From assembly GCF_019972135.1 (NCBI RefSeq), contig NZ_BPFI01000002.1, positions 62,001 to 126,000 of the forward strand: a stretch of 64,000 nucleotides of DNA, given 5' to 3'. The notes beneath the pieces were generated by a model. It was not told the DNA's origin. It saw nothing but the letters and a program-made list of their open reading frames with translations, and searched no databases. This document shows, piece by piece, positions 1 through 9,220 of the stretch (position 1 is the first letter of the stretch; each line of letters starts with the position of its first letter). Position numbers and translations under genes: made by a program. The DNA comes from Sulfurovum sp. TSL1 (GTDB taxonomy: Bacteria > Campylobacterota > Campylobacteria > Campylobacterales > Sulfurovaceae).

Positions 1-2289
1 AACTTCTCCTTTGCGGATTATTTCAAAAAAGAAGCCATTGCTTATGCCTGGGAGTTCGTTACAAACGAGAAGTATTTGAACCTTCCTGTAGAAAAGATTT
101 GGGTGACCGTGCATGATAGTGATGATGAAGCGGAAGAGCTGTGGAAGGAACATATAGCAGCAGACCGTATCTTGCGTTTTGGTGATGCCGATAACTTCTG
201 GCAGATGGGTGATACCGGTCCTTGCGGTCCTTCTTCTGAGATCTTCTATGACCAGGGGGAAGAGAACTTTAATGGTCCGGAAGACAAAATGGGTGGAGAG
301 GGTGATAGATTCTTAGAGATCTGGAACCTGGTATTCATGCAGTATTACCGTGATGAAACCGGTACACTGACCCCGCTTCCTAAACCTAGTATCGATACAG
401 GTATGGGACTGGAGAGAGTGGTTGCCATTAAAGAGGGTAAATTCAATAACTACCACTCTTCACTCTTTATGCCTTTCCTTGAAAAGATCGGTGAACTTGT
501 AGGGGCACCTTATGAGTTCGAAGCAGCTAACTCTGCTTCTTATCGTGTGATCGCAGACCACTTACGTTCATGTTCATTCCTGCTTGCTCAGGGAGTAAAT
601 TTTGACAAAGAGGGACGCGGGTATGTACTTCGACGTATCATGCGTCGTGCCATCCGCCACGGGTACCTGCTTGGGTTGCGTGAACCGTTCATGTATAAAC
701 TGGTAGATACACTGGTCGATAAGATGGGTGAACAGTATGATTATCTTCCGGTTAGAGCGGAAGCGATCAAAACATCCATGAAGATGGAAGAAGAGCGTTT
801 CTTTGATACCATCGAAGCAGGGATCAAACTCTTCAATGAAGAGTTGAAAAACACTTCGGATATCTTTAACGGGGAAGTCGCATTTAAACTCTATGATACC
901 TATGGTTTCCCGCTGGATCTTACGGAAGACATGCTTCGTGAAAAAAATATCAAGCTTGATATTGAGGCATTTGATGCAAAGATGGAAGCGCAGAAAGCAC
1001 AATCAAAAGCCAACTGGAAAGGTACAGGTGATGCAGCAGAGACAGGTGACTTCAAGGCACTGAAAGAAGCATTTGATGTCAACGAGTTCGTAGGCTATGA
1101 GAGTACGACTGCAAGCGCAAAAGTATTGGCCCTGCTGGATGAAGACTTTAATCAGGTAGAGAGTATTGACGGTAAAGGCTGGGTGCTTCTTGACAAAACA
1201 CCTTTCTATGCAGAATCGGGCGGACAGACAGGTGACACTGGAACACTCAATAACGATGTCAAAGTACTGGATACGAGAAAGTTTTTGGAGATGAACCTTT
1301 CTGAGATCAAAGGTAAGTTACGTGTGGGTGATGAGGTTGAGGCGGCGGTAGATAACAGCCGTGCCGAGATAGAGAAACACCACTCTGCAACACACTTGCT
1401 TCATGCAGCGCTTAGAGCAATTTTGGGAGATCACATCGCTCAGGCGGGTTCACTCAATGACGACAAAAGACTGCGTTTTGACTTCTCCCATCCACAAGCG
1501 ATGACGGCAGAAGAGATAGCCAAAGTGGAAGCATGGGTGAACGACAAAATCTCCAGAGCCATCCCGGGTAGAACCGAAGTGATGAGCATCGATGAAGCGA
1601 AGGATTCAGGCGCTATGGCACTCTTTGGTGAAAAGTACGGTGATGAAGTACGTGTCGTCAGTTTTGCCGGAGACTCCATAGAGTTATGCGGTGGTACACA
1701 CGTAGCGAATGCTGCGCAGATAGGTCTTTTCATGATCACGAAAGAGAGCGGTGTAAGTGCCGGTGTAAGACGTATAGAAGCTGTATGTGGAAATGCTGCC
1801 AGAGAAGTGGTCAATGGACTCAGAGATGAACTCAATGAGATCAAATCAGAGCTCAAGAACCAAAATCCGCTAGCAGGTATCGCCAAACTCAAAGAGCAGG
1901 TGAAAACACTCAAAGGCGAATTGGCTTCAGCGATGAGCAGCTCTCAAAAAGAGTTGAGTGCAGTTGAGGTCAATGGCGTGAATGTCATCGTAGAAGAAGT
2001 GGAAAACGGTGACATTAAAACGATGATCGATGAGCTCAAAAACAAATATGAGAACATTGCGGTGATGCTCTTTATGAAAAAAGGTGACAAAGTGATGCTT
2101 GCTGCGGGTTCTAAAAATACACCGATCAAAGCGGGTGACTGGATCAAGTCGATCGCACCGATCGTTGGCGGCGGTGGCGGTGGACGTCCTGACTTTGCAC
2201 AGGCAGGCGGAAAAGATCCGAGTAAGATCACTACAGCCTTGGAAGAGGCAAAAGTCTATTTGAGCGAAGTGTTGGAAGGCGGAAACTAA
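1..2289 (+). CDS. alaS: Alanine--tRNA ligase (3' part, N-terminus outside window)
   Basis: Charges tRNA-Ala with alanine and clears mischarged Ser/Gly; cytoplasmic. The reading frame is open from base 1, so about 762 residues are present and roughly the first 90-100 of the usual ~850 are missing. Visible are the class II catalytic core ([15 protein letters not shown]), the editing-domain zinc motifs HHSATH and CGGTH, and the C-terminal glycine-rich DHHA1 segment ([15 protein letters not shown]). The first in-frame ATG (76) lies inside the catalytic domain and is not the start. The next gene begins one base after the stop, so co-transcription is likely. Confidence 0.97.
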   Translation, partial: NFSFADYFKKEAIAYAWEFVTNEKYLNLPVEKIWVTVHDSDDEAEELWKEHIAADRILRFGDADNFWQMGDTGPCGPSSEIFYDQGEENFNGPEDKMGGEGDRFLEIWNLVFMQYYRDETGTLTPLPKPSIDTGMGLERVVAIKEGKFNNYHSSLFMPFLEKIGELVGAPYEFEAANSASYRVIADHLRSCSFLLAQGVNFDKEGRGYVLRRIMRRAIRHGYLLGLREPFMYKLVDTLVDKMGEQYDYLPVRAEAIKTSMKMEEERFFDTIEAGIKLFNEELKNTSDIFNGEVAFKLYDTYGFPLDLTEDMLREKNIKLDIEAFDAKMEAQKAQSKANWKGTGDAAETGDFKALKEAFDVNEFVGYESTTASAKVLALLDEDFNQVESIDGKGWVLLDKTPFYAESGGQTGDTGTLNNDVKVLDTRKFLEMNLSEIKGKLRVGDEVEAAVDNSRAEIEKHHSATHLLHAALRAILGDHIAQAGSLNDDKRLRFDFSHPQAMTAEEIAKVEAWVNDKISRAIPGRTEVMSIDEAKDSGAMALFGEKYGDEVRVVSFAGDSIELCGGTHVANAAQIGLFMITKESGVSAGVRRIEAVCGNAAREVVNGLRDELNEIKSELKNQNPLAGIAKLKEQVKTLKGELASAMSSSQKELSAVEVNGVNVIVEEVENGDIKTMIDELKNKYENIAVMLFMKKGDKVMLAAGSKNTPIKAGDWIKSIAPIVGGGGGGRPDFAQAGGKDPSKITTALEEAKVYLSEVLEGGN

Positions 2290-2290
2290 G

Positions 2291-2818
2291 ATGACGGAAT
2301 TATTTAACAACTATGGGTATTTGATCGTTTTTTTACATGTGCTTTCTGCTTTTATCTGGGTAGGGGGTATGATCGCGATCCGTGTAGCGGTACATCCTGT
2401 CATTCAGCGTGGCGGCGTGACTGCAGCAGAGATGCTGCAAAATGATGTCAAGGCTTCTATGCTGGTCCCCAAACAGAGATTGGGCATCACCCTTCAGATC
2501 ACAGGCAGACTCTTTAATCTGGTCATGCTTTTTATCGTGCTCTTGTTTGTCACAGGTCTGATCATGGCGATAGCAACAGGCGGACACCATGGTGATCTCA
2601 AATCGCTTTTTCTTTCCAAAGAGATCATTTGGACGATCATGGCAGTCAATTACACCTATATGTATCTCAAACGTGCCAAGGCATGGAAGCTGTTTTCACA
2701 GGGTGATGTTGCACTGGCTAAAGCACAGATGAGTCTCATTCCCAATTTACTTCTACCGATCAATATTGTGTTAGGGATCGTAGCATTAGGGTTAGGTGTC
2801 TCTCTTAGAGGGCTGTAA
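2291..2818 (+). CDS. CopD-like four-helix integral membrane protein
   Basis: A 175-residue, very hydrophobic protein with about four membrane helices (roughly residues 8-30, 75-98, 110-130 and 145-170). The N-terminal helix carries a His followed by Trp-Val-Gly-Gly (FLHVLSAFIWVGGM), the pattern of the CopD/DUF2269-type membrane family, where the histidine may bind heme or copper. It sits between alaS and maf; its stop and the maf start share one base (TAATG), implying translational coupling. The precise function is not known; the CopD link is by pattern only. Confidence 0.7.
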   Translation: MTELFNNYGYLIVFLHVLSAFIWVGGMIAIRVAVHPVIQRGGVTAAEMLQNDVKASMLVPKQRLGITLQITGRLFNLVMLFIVLLFVTGLIMAIATGGHHGDLKSLFLSKEIIWTIMAVNYTYMYLKRAKAWKLFSQGDVALAKAQMSLIPNLLLPINIVLGIVALGLGVSLRGL

Positions 2819-3375
2819 TGATCTATTTGTGTTCCTCTTCTGAAAGCAGGGCGTTGCTTCTGCAAAACTTTGGCATCGACTTTATGCAAAAGTCAGTAGC
2901 GTATGATGAAGAGCAGATCACCACACCTATTGCAAAAGATTTTGTCTATACTGCAAGTAAAGGCAAACTTGATGCAGCCATGCGTCAGTTTGGGTTGGGG
3001 GTACCACTGCTCTGTGCAGATACGGTCATTGCGGCCGCTGACGGAACGATCTTGCGAAAACCCAAAAACAAAGAAGATGCAAGACGCATTTTGAACATAC
3101 AAAGCGGTTCGACCATCTCTATCATCTCCTCTGCCCACTACAGGTCAAAACGCCTGGCTTTTTCAGATATCTCTGCAACACATTATCATTTTTCAAAGTT
3201 TGAAGAAGCAGATCTGGAAAGCTATCTTGAGAGCGGATTGTGGCAGGGTAAAGCAGGAGGATGCATGGTCGAAGGTTTTTGTAAAAAATACATTCAGTCT
3301 GTAGATGGCTATGAAAGCACGGCGATGGGTTTACAGGTGGAAACACTCTTGCCATGGATAAAGGTGAAAAATTAA
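2818..3375 (+). CDS. maf: Maf-family nucleotide pyrophosphatase
   Basis: Maf/Ham1-fold nucleotide pyrophosphatase that hydrolyses non-canonical or selected nucleoside triphosphates; historically described as a septum-formation inhibitor. 185 residues. The N-terminal phosphate-binding loop (CSSSESRALLL) and the CADTVIAAADG segment match the family, and length is normal. Start ATG overlaps the stop of the upstream membrane-protein gene by one base. The bioF-like gene begins one base after the stop, so alaS, the membrane protein, maf and the bioF-like gene read as one transcription unit. Confidence 0.9.
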   Translation: MIYLCSSSESRALLLQNFGIDFMQKSVAYDEEQITTPIAKDFVYTASKGKLDAAMRQFGLGVPLLCADTVIAAADGTILRKPKNKEDARRILNIQSGSTISIISSAHYRSKRLAFSDISATHYHFSKFEEADLESYLESGLWQGKAGGCMVEGFCKKYIQSVDGYESTAMGLQVETLLPWIKVKN

Positions 3376-3376
3376 G

Positions 3377-4471
3377 ATGTATGAAAATGAATTAAAAGCC
3401 CTCAAAAAAGCGGGACGATTTAGAGAGCGTAAATTGTATGATGACAGACTGGATGATCTGGCTTCCAATGATTATCTGGGTCTGTCACTCAATAAAAAAC
3501 AGTTTAAAAAAGCAGTGAAGCTGGTCAATGAATATGAAACCGTCAGTTCCAAGGCCAGCATGCTGGTGAACGGCTATCATCCTATACACAGGCTCTTTGA
3601 AATGACCATGGCAGAGTATAACGGTTTTGAAGAGGGACTTGTGGTAGGTTCGGGTTTTCTGGCGAACATGGCACTCATAGAAGCGTTGGTTCGCAAAGGA
3701 GATATGCTTTTCATGGATGAAGAGTACCATGCCTCTGGTGTGATGGCTTCTCAGCTTTTGGGAGACAGGGTGGTCACATTTGAGCATAATGATGTGGAGG
3801 ATCTGAGAGAAAAGTTAGCGGCACATCCGGCTAAAAGACAGATCATTGCAGTGGAAGGTATCTACTCTATGGGTGGTGATCTCTGTAAAAAGGAGATCTT
3901 TGACCTTGCCGATGAAGCCAAAGCATTGCTTATTGTCGATGAAGCACACAGTGCAGGTGTACTTGGAGCCAATCTCTTGGGTATTTTTGAGTATTACGGT
4001 ATTACGATCAACGAGAGGCATATCAAGATGGGGACACTGGGTAAAGCCTATGGGTCTTATGGTGCCTATATCCTGGCTTCCAAAAACGTGATCAGTTTCC
4101 TGGAGAACAGAGCAAAGCCTATCATCTACTCTACAGCACCCTCTGTGTTCGATACGGCATTGGCATTGGTCAATGTCGAACTTATACGTAAAAAAGCAGA
4201 AAAATATACAACGAAGATACTCGCACGACAGATAGCGGTAAGAAAACAGCTGGGTATCGAGTGTCAGAGTCTCATTGTGCCAATAGAGATGCCGAGTAAT
4301 GAACATGCATTGTTCGTGCAGAAAGGGTTGATGGCCCAAGGGTATCTGGTAGGTGCAATCCGTCAGCCTACAGTGGAAAAACCTATCATCAGAGTGATAT
4401 TGAACCTGGGTGTCCCTGTGCAGAAGATCAGACATGCGTTAGCACTCATTAGTCATAACACGGTACAATAA
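3377..4471 (+). CDS. bioF: BioF-like alpha-oxoamine synthase (8-amino-7-oxononanoate synthase)
   Basis: PLP-dependent fold-type I enzyme of the alpha-oxoamine synthase family (BioF, KBL, SPT), 364 residues. The PLP-binding lysine is Lys223 in MGTLGKAYGSYG; the cofactor-ring motif DEAHSAG is also present. BioF condenses pimeloyl-ACP/CoA with alanine in biotin synthesis. A bioA gene lies 6.4 kb downstream, which favours a biotin role, but the protein is shorter than E. coli BioF (384) and a related acyl-CoA specificity cannot be excluded. It is the last gene of the alaS-led run; a 40-bp gap follows. Confidence 0.8.
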   Translation: MYENELKALKKAGRFRERKLYDDRLDDLASNDYLGLSLNKKQFKKAVKLVNEYETVSSKASMLVNGYHPIHRLFEMTMAEYNGFEEGLVVGSGFLANMALIEALVRKGDMLFMDEEYHASGVMASQLLGDRVVTFEHNDVEDLREKLAAHPAKRQIIAVEGIYSMGGDLCKKEIFDLADEAKALLIVDEAHSAGVLGANLLGIFEYYGITINERHIKMGTLGKAYGSYGAYILASKNVISFLENRAKPIIYSTAPSVFDTALALVNVELIRKKAEKYTTKILARQIAVRKQLGIECQSLIVPIEMPSNEHALFVQKGLMAQGYLVGAIRQPTVEKPIIRVILNLGVPVQKIRHALALISHNTVQ

Positions 4472-4490
4472 GCATTCAAAATAAAAAATG

Positions 4491-4500
4491 TATATATTAT
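4491..4500 (+). promoter_or_regulatory. Putative -10 region upstream of the PBP1A gene
   Basis: An AT-rich block (TATATATTAT) lies 12 bp before the GTG start of the penicillin-binding protein gene, in the only spacer of this region. There is no clear -35 box, as is common in Campylobacterota promoters. Inference from sequence pattern only. Confidence 0.3.
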
Positions 4501-4511
4501 AAAGGGTCTGT

Positions 4512-6653
4512 GTGTTCAACAGTTTAGTTAAAGGTTCTATTATCTTAGCCATGCTATTTGGTGTGGCATTGACTGCAGCGTTTATTTATGCCTATGAAGA
4601 GATCTCTCTGGATGCGGATAAACTCATCAATTATAAGCCGGAAACCTCTTCTATCATTTATGACAGAAACGGTGAGAAACTTGCCTATGTTTTTAAAGAC
4701 CAGCACCGTCTTTATGCGAATTATGACGAAATCCCGGGGATGCTTGTCGAAGGACTTGTGGCAATGGAGGATACGCAGTTCTTTGAACACAATGGGGTGA
4801 ACCCGGATGCGATCCTCAGAGCGATAGTCAAAGATATACAGGCAGGTGCTTTTGTTGAGGGTGGAAGTACGCTGACCCAACAGCTCATCAAGAATAAAAT
4901 ACTCTCAAATGAAAAGAAACTTGCCCGTAAGATCAAAGAGGCGATTTTGGCACTGAAGATCGAACATGAGTTAAGCAAAGAAGATATCATTGAACGATAC
5001 CTCAATGAGATATCCTATGGAAATAACTACTTTGGGGTCAAAACCGCTGCAAACGGGTACTTCCATAAAGAGCTTCATGAGTTGACACTCAAAGAGGCGG
5101 CCATCCTGGTAGGGTTGCCGAATGCACCGAGTTTTTATAATCCGCTCAAACATTACAAACGTGCTCTGGACCGTGCCAATAATGTACTCTATCGTATGAA
5201 AAGCATAGGGTGGATCACGAAAAGTGATTATCTTAAAGCAGTGAAAGAGTCTCCTAAAGTCTACAAGACCTCTTTAACCCAAAATATCGCACCGGGTATC
5301 GTAGATGAAGTACTGAGACGCTTCAAAGGGAGGCTGGGTGATATACGTACCGGCGGGTATGAGATCTATACGACCATAGATATGAAGCAGCAGGCCATCG
5401 CCAAAGAGGCGGTAGATTTTGCCTATAAGAAAGCACTCAAAAAATATAATGAAAAAGCAGAAACTTCTACACTGAATACGGCATTCGTAGCGGTAGAGAG
5501 TAAAACAGGTGATATTTTAGCGATGGTAGGCGGGGCAGACTATGAAAAGTCCGCCTACAACCGTGTGACACAGTCAAAGCGCCAGCCCGGTTCAGCATTT
5601 AAACCGTTTATCTACCAAACAGCCTTGGATATGGGGTACAATCCTGCAAGTCCATTGACAGACCTGGCAAGAACCTTTCAGTACTACTATCAGGGAAAAC
5701 CCAAGATCTGGGCACCTAAAAACTATGAACATGACTTTAAAGGGTTTATCCCTTTTAGAGAAGCCCTGGTACACTCACGTAACCTTGCGACCATTAACCT
5801 GGTGGCGGACCTGGGGGTGAGTACGATCCGTAAAAGATTGGCATTTTTAGATGTACCGCATATTCCTAGAGATATGTCCATAGCTCTGGGAAACCTTGGC
5901 TTAAGTCCACTGAAAATGGCGCAGATCTTTTCAGTCTTTGCCAATGAAGGCCATATGATCGAGCCTAGACTTGTCAGCAAGATCATCTCCAAAGAGGGTG
6001 CCGTGATCTATGAAACACGCCCTAAAGAGATAGAAGATTTTACCACGCCTGAACAGGCTTACCTGATGACAGATGTCCTGATGGATGTGGTGAAGAGAGG
6101 TACAGGTAGAAATGCAAGAGTAGACGGCATAGAACTTGCAGGGAAAACGGGAACAACCAACGACAATATCGATGCGTGGTTCTGCGGATACTCGCCAACC
6201 ATTGAAGCCATTGTCTGGTTCGGTAGAGATGACAATTCACGCATAGGACGCGGAGCGACAGGAGGGGCACTGGCGGCGCCTGCATTTGCTTTTTACTATA
6301 AAAAATTATTAGAGTTGTATCCGGAGACGAAACGAACCTTTGATATCCCGCAGGGTGTATACAGAGGTGAGTATCAGGGCAAGCCAGAACTTTACACACA
6401 AAATTCTCCACTGCCTGATAGTCATAAAAGAAGGGTACAGAATTATGATGGATATGATCAATTGTTGGAAGAAGAGATAGAAATCAAAGAAGATCTGAAT
6501 CCCGATGAGGGAGAGATAGGTCTTGCACCTATGATCAATATCGATGAAGACCCGGTTTCTCAAGAAGAAATGGTTGAAGAAGAGGATCCTTTGCACCCTA
6601 AACGAAAAGTGCCTTTGACCCCTGTTTCCAACGACAGTGGTACCTTGTTCTAG
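4512..6653 (+). CDS. pbpA: Class A penicillin-binding protein 1A (transglycosylase/transpeptidase)
   Basis: Bifunctional peptidoglycan synthase, 713 residues, anchored by one N-terminal membrane helix (about residues 8-27). The glycosyltransferase domain has the catalytic Glu86 in AMEDTQFFEHNGV and the STLTQQLIKN motif. The transpeptidase domain has the active Ser361 in SAFK and the KTGTTND motif near the C-terminal third. The tail (about 640-713) is acidic and low-complexity. Start is GTG. The next gene follows one base after the stop. Confidence 0.95.
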   Translation: MFNSLVKGSIILAMLFGVALTAAFIYAYEEISLDADKLINYKPETSSIIYDRNGEKLAYVFKDQHRLYANYDEIPGMLVEGLVAMEDTQFFEHNGVNPDAILRAIVKDIQAGAFVEGGSTLTQQLIKNKILSNEKKLARKIKEAILALKIEHELSKEDIIERYLNEISYGNNYFGVKTAANGYFHKELHELTLKEAAILVGLPNAPSFYNPLKHYKRALDRANNVLYRMKSIGWITKSDYLKAVKESPKVYKTSLTQNIAPGIVDEVLRRFKGRLGDIRTGGYEIYTTIDMKQQAIAKEAVDFAYKKALKKYNEKAETSTLNTAFVAVESKTGDILAMVGGADYEKSAYNRVTQSKRQPGSAFKPFIYQTALDMGYNPASPLTDLARTFQYYYQGKPKIWAPKNYEHDFKGFIPFREALVHSRNLATINLVADLGVSTIRKRLAFLDVPHIPRDMSIALGNLGLSPLKMAQIFSVFANEGHMIEPRLVSKIISKEGAVIYETRPKEIEDFTTPEQAYLMTDVLMDVVKRGTGRNARVDGIELAGKTGTTNDNIDAWFCGYSPTIEAIVWFGRDDNSRIGRGATGGALAAPAFAFYYKKLLELYPETKRTFDIPQGVYRGEYQGKPELYTQNSPLPDSHKRRVQNYDGYDQLLEEEIEIKEDLNPDEGEIGLAPMINIDEDPVSQEEMVEEEDPLHPKRKVPLTPVSNDSGTLF

Positions 6654-6654
6654 C

Positions 6655-7275
6655 ATGCAAAAAGAGTTGATCTTTGTACTTGACCCCATGTGTTCATGGT
6701 GTTGGGGGTTTGCACCTGTGATCGAAGAGCTGCGTACTGTTTTACATGACAAGTATGCGTTCTCACTGGTTTTGGGCGGTTTACGTACCAAAGGTGAAAT
6801 GCCTTGGGATGAGAGTTCAAAAGCGTATCTAAAAGGGCATTGGGAACAGGTCGCCCAGAGAACAGGACAAACGTTTTCAGAGCGTTTATTTGAAAAATCT
6901 TTTTTTGACTACGATACCTATCCTGCATGCAAAGCAGTGATAACGGTCAGAGAACTTTTCGGGATGGAAAGTGCTTTTGACTATCTGCATACGATACAAG
7001 AGGCATTTTATACCAGAAATGAAGACATTACAAACCCGGACATTTTAATCAGTTTACTAGAGAGACCAGGGCCAGATAAAAACGCATTTAGGACATTCTT
7101 TGAAAGTGACAGAGCGCAACTTCTGATGGAACATGATTTTGCAAAAGCACGTTCTATGGGTGCCAATGCCTTTCCTTCGGTCGTTTTAATTGATGAGGAG
7201 GGACATATGGTATGCCAAAAAGGCTATAGAAATTTACAAGAGATGAAAAAGTTATTGGAGGATTCATATGCATAG
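6655..7275 (+). CDS. DsbA-family thiol-disulfide oxidoreductase
   Basis: 206-residue thioredoxin-fold protein with active-site CSWC at residues 13-16 and no signal peptide, so probably cytoplasmic. It resembles the DsbA/FrnE/2-hydroxychromene-2-carboxylate isomerase group, and a cis-proline-like segment NAFPSVVLID lies near residue 175. A GTG at 6637 would extend the frame but lies inside the upstream gene; ATG 6655, one base after that gene's stop, is the natural start. It overlaps the antiporter gene by 8 bases. Substrate unknown. Confidence 0.8.
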   Translation: MQKELIFVLDPMCSWCWGFAPVIEELRTVLHDKYAFSLVLGGLRTKGEMPWDESSKAYLKGHWEQVAQRTGQTFSERLFEKSFFDYDTYPACKAVITVRELFGMESAFDYLHTIQEAFYTRNEDITNPDILISLLERPGPDKNAFRTFFESDRAQLLMEHDFAKARSMGANAFPSVVLIDEEGHMVCQKGYRNLQEMKKLLEDSYA

Positions 7276-8575
7276 TTTCGCACCGGGGATCATACTCATC
7301 ACTATACTGGGACTGGTCGTCTTGTCAGATGCACTGGCTAACAGATTGAAAATACCCTCAGTATTTTTACTGCTGATTGGTTCCTATACGATCTACACCT
7401 ATATGCCTGTGGCCGTACCGATAGACCTTCCACACTATTTTGATACGATCATTCTGTTCTGTATCCCTCTGATCTTTATGGGTGATGCATTACATCTGCA
7501 TTTTTCTGATATCAAAAAACACAGCTGGAGTATTTTCTATCTCGCAGTGGTCGCGGTGGCTCTCTCTATCGCTACAGGTGCGAGTATGTACTACTTCGGG
7601 GTTTTTGAAGGGCTTACGCTTGGTGCGTATGTTTCACTCTTTGCGATCAATATGGCTACCGATGCAGTGAGTGTACAGTCGGTACTTTCCCGTTTTAAAG
7701 GGATCGGGCATGATATAAAAGTCTTGATCGAGGGTGAATCTCTGGGGAATGATGCCACTGCGGTCATCGCCTTTTTCTTCATAGGATTACCATGGATGAT
7801 GAGCGGTACGATAGATGCAGGAGAAGCGACCATGGATGCACTCCGTGTGTTTGCAGTGAGCATAGGGATCGGGATCGGGTTTGGATATCTCTTCTATATG
7901 ATGATGAAACTGATCGAGGATAAGCGAGGAGAGCTTTTTGTTTTTATCATTGAAGCCTATCTTGCCTATGTGGTGGCTGAGCATTTTCATGTCAGTGGTA
8001 TCCTGACCTTGATCACGGCGATCATCGCCACCAAGGCTTTGATCGATATGGATATGAAGAGGTTAGATGACGAGGAAGCCAAAAAGAGCAAAACATTTTT
8101 AGAGAAGCTTCGTCTGGATGGGATTGATTCAACAACCTCTGAGCGGATGGAGTATATCTATGATATGGCCAAAGAGTTTGGGTATATCGCAGCAGTCATG
8201 ATCTTCTTTGTTCTCGCAGAGATGGTAAGTCTGGAGAAGTTCTGGGAGTATAAAGTAGAGATATTTGCCATGTTCATCATTACTACATTGATCCGTGCAG
8301 TTTCTATGGCAAAATTCGCTTTTTGGGGCAGTAAGCTGGAACAGATCAAGCCGGTTGGCTTTGAAGGGTGGTTCATACTGACCTTCTCAGGAATGAAAGG
8401 GGCACTTTCCATCATCCTTGTACATATGATCCCTGCATCATTTGAATACAAAGAACTTTTTGAAGTGGTGACTACAGGAGTGGTGATGCTCTCTATCTTT
8501 GTCTACGGTACGACACTTTGGGCATATTTTACTTTTTTTAGGAAAAAGGAAGAGAAGAAGCTGTTTACGCACTAG
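7268..8575 (+). CDS. Na+/H+ antiporter of the CPA1/NhaP type
   Basis: 435-residue polytopic membrane protein with about 12 hydrophobic segments. The ion-binding Asn-Asp pair is in GESLGNDATAVIAFF (about residues 157-171), as in NhaP-type cation:proton antiporters. A charged cytoplasmic loop (about 258-295) separates the last helices. Likely role: sodium and pH homeostasis in the inner membrane. The start overlaps the preceding gene by 8 bases, suggesting coupling. No gene continues the operon; the next 640 bp hold a decayed reading frame on the other strand. Confidence 0.9.
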   Translation: MHSFAPGIILITILGLVVLSDALANRLKIPSVFLLLIGSYTIYTYMPVAVPIDLPHYFDTIILFCIPLIFMGDALHLHFSDIKKHSWSIFYLAVVAVALSIATGASMYYFGVFEGLTLGAYVSLFAINMATDAVSVQSVLSRFKGIGHDIKVLIEGESLGNDATAVIAFFFIGLPWMMSGTIDAGEATMDALRVFAVSIGIGIGFGYLFYMMMKLIEDKRGELFVFIIEAYLAYVVAEHFHVSGILTLITAIIATKALIDMDMKRLDDEEAKKSKTFLEKLRLDGIDSTTSERMEYIYDMAKEFGYIAAVMIFFVLAEMVSLEKFWEYKVEIFAMFIITTLIRAVSMAKFAFWGSKLEQIKPVGFEGWFILTFSGMKGALSIILVHMIPASFEYKELFEVVTTGVVMLSIFVYGTTLWAYFTFFRKKEEKKLFTH

Positions 8576-8652
8576 TTCTATATACTTTTCTAGATAAAGA
8601 ACAATGTGGAAACCCTTATAAAGTTATATGCAATAAGGGATTGATTCATTTG

Positions 8653-9132
8653 CTATGTTTTAAACCACCATCCACTCCAGTTTTTGATATGGTTTGCCAA
8701 TATCTCATAACCTTTATCTTTAGGGTGTGCCCCATCATTGGATAAAACTTCATTTTTCTATATTTGATCATTGGCTAATTTTTCAAATATTGAAAGGTAT
8801 GGGATTTCTAATGCATTACATAAAGCTTGATATTGAATATCTAACTCTCTAATCGTCTTATTTTGTTTTTCGTCATCAATTGGAGGCATGCCTATCATTA
8901 TGAGATCATATTTTTTTAAGGCACTCACTCATATAGTTTTAGCGTTTTCAATGCTATTTGCCAATGAAACTCTTTTTTGTCCATTTTCAATCACTGCATC
9001 ATTGACACCAAACGAAAAAACAACTTTATTCTCTGAAACTTCTGGTAATCTAGATCGACATTCTGCTTCCCATCTTTTTAATATATCTTCTGATGTATCT
9101 CTTCTAATACCAATTTTTGATAATAATAATAT
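8653..9132 (-). pseudogene. Decayed SGNH/GDSL hydrolase (lysophospholipase L1-like)
   Basis: Read on the minus strand, one frame gives about 158 codons of SGNH-hydrolase-like sequence with two in-frame stops: TGA at 8929-8931 and TAG at 8758-8760. Recognisable parts are SEDILKRWEAE, block III FGVNDAV, and the C-terminal block V NDGAHPKDKGYEILA that supplies the catalytic Asp and His. The N-terminal block I with the catalytic serine is missing; a TAA precedes the first codon shown. Two stops plus a lost N-terminus argue for a real pseudogene over sequencing error. It occupies most of the 8576-9220 spacer. Confidence 0.85.
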
Positions 9133-9188
9133 TTAAAATAGATAATTTATAGAACAATAATAGTGTAGAAATAAAGTTTAAAAATCTT

Positions 9189-9194
9189 TATAAT
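9189..9194 (+). promoter_or_regulatory. -10 box upstream of the biotin carboxylase gene
   Basis: TATAAT 26 bp before the GTG start at 9221, in an AT-rich stretch, followed by a good ribosome-binding site (AAGGAACTCC). No clear -35 box. Inference. Confidence 0.45.
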
Positions 9195-9220
9195 ATATAT
9201 AAAAAATAGAAGGAACTCCT

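Noticed and set aside
4588-4800. Short frames inside the PBP1A gene
   Set aside because: Out-of-frame shadows of a strongly supported coding sequence.
8929-8931. Alternative genetic code (UGA as sense) to explain the stop in the SGNH frame
   Set aside because: A TAG stop also interrupts the frame and other genes end normally with TGA, so decay is the simpler explanation.
8888-9136. 82-codon plus-strand frame over the SGNH pseudogene
   Set aside because: It is antisense to clear SGNH homology and has no family resemblance.
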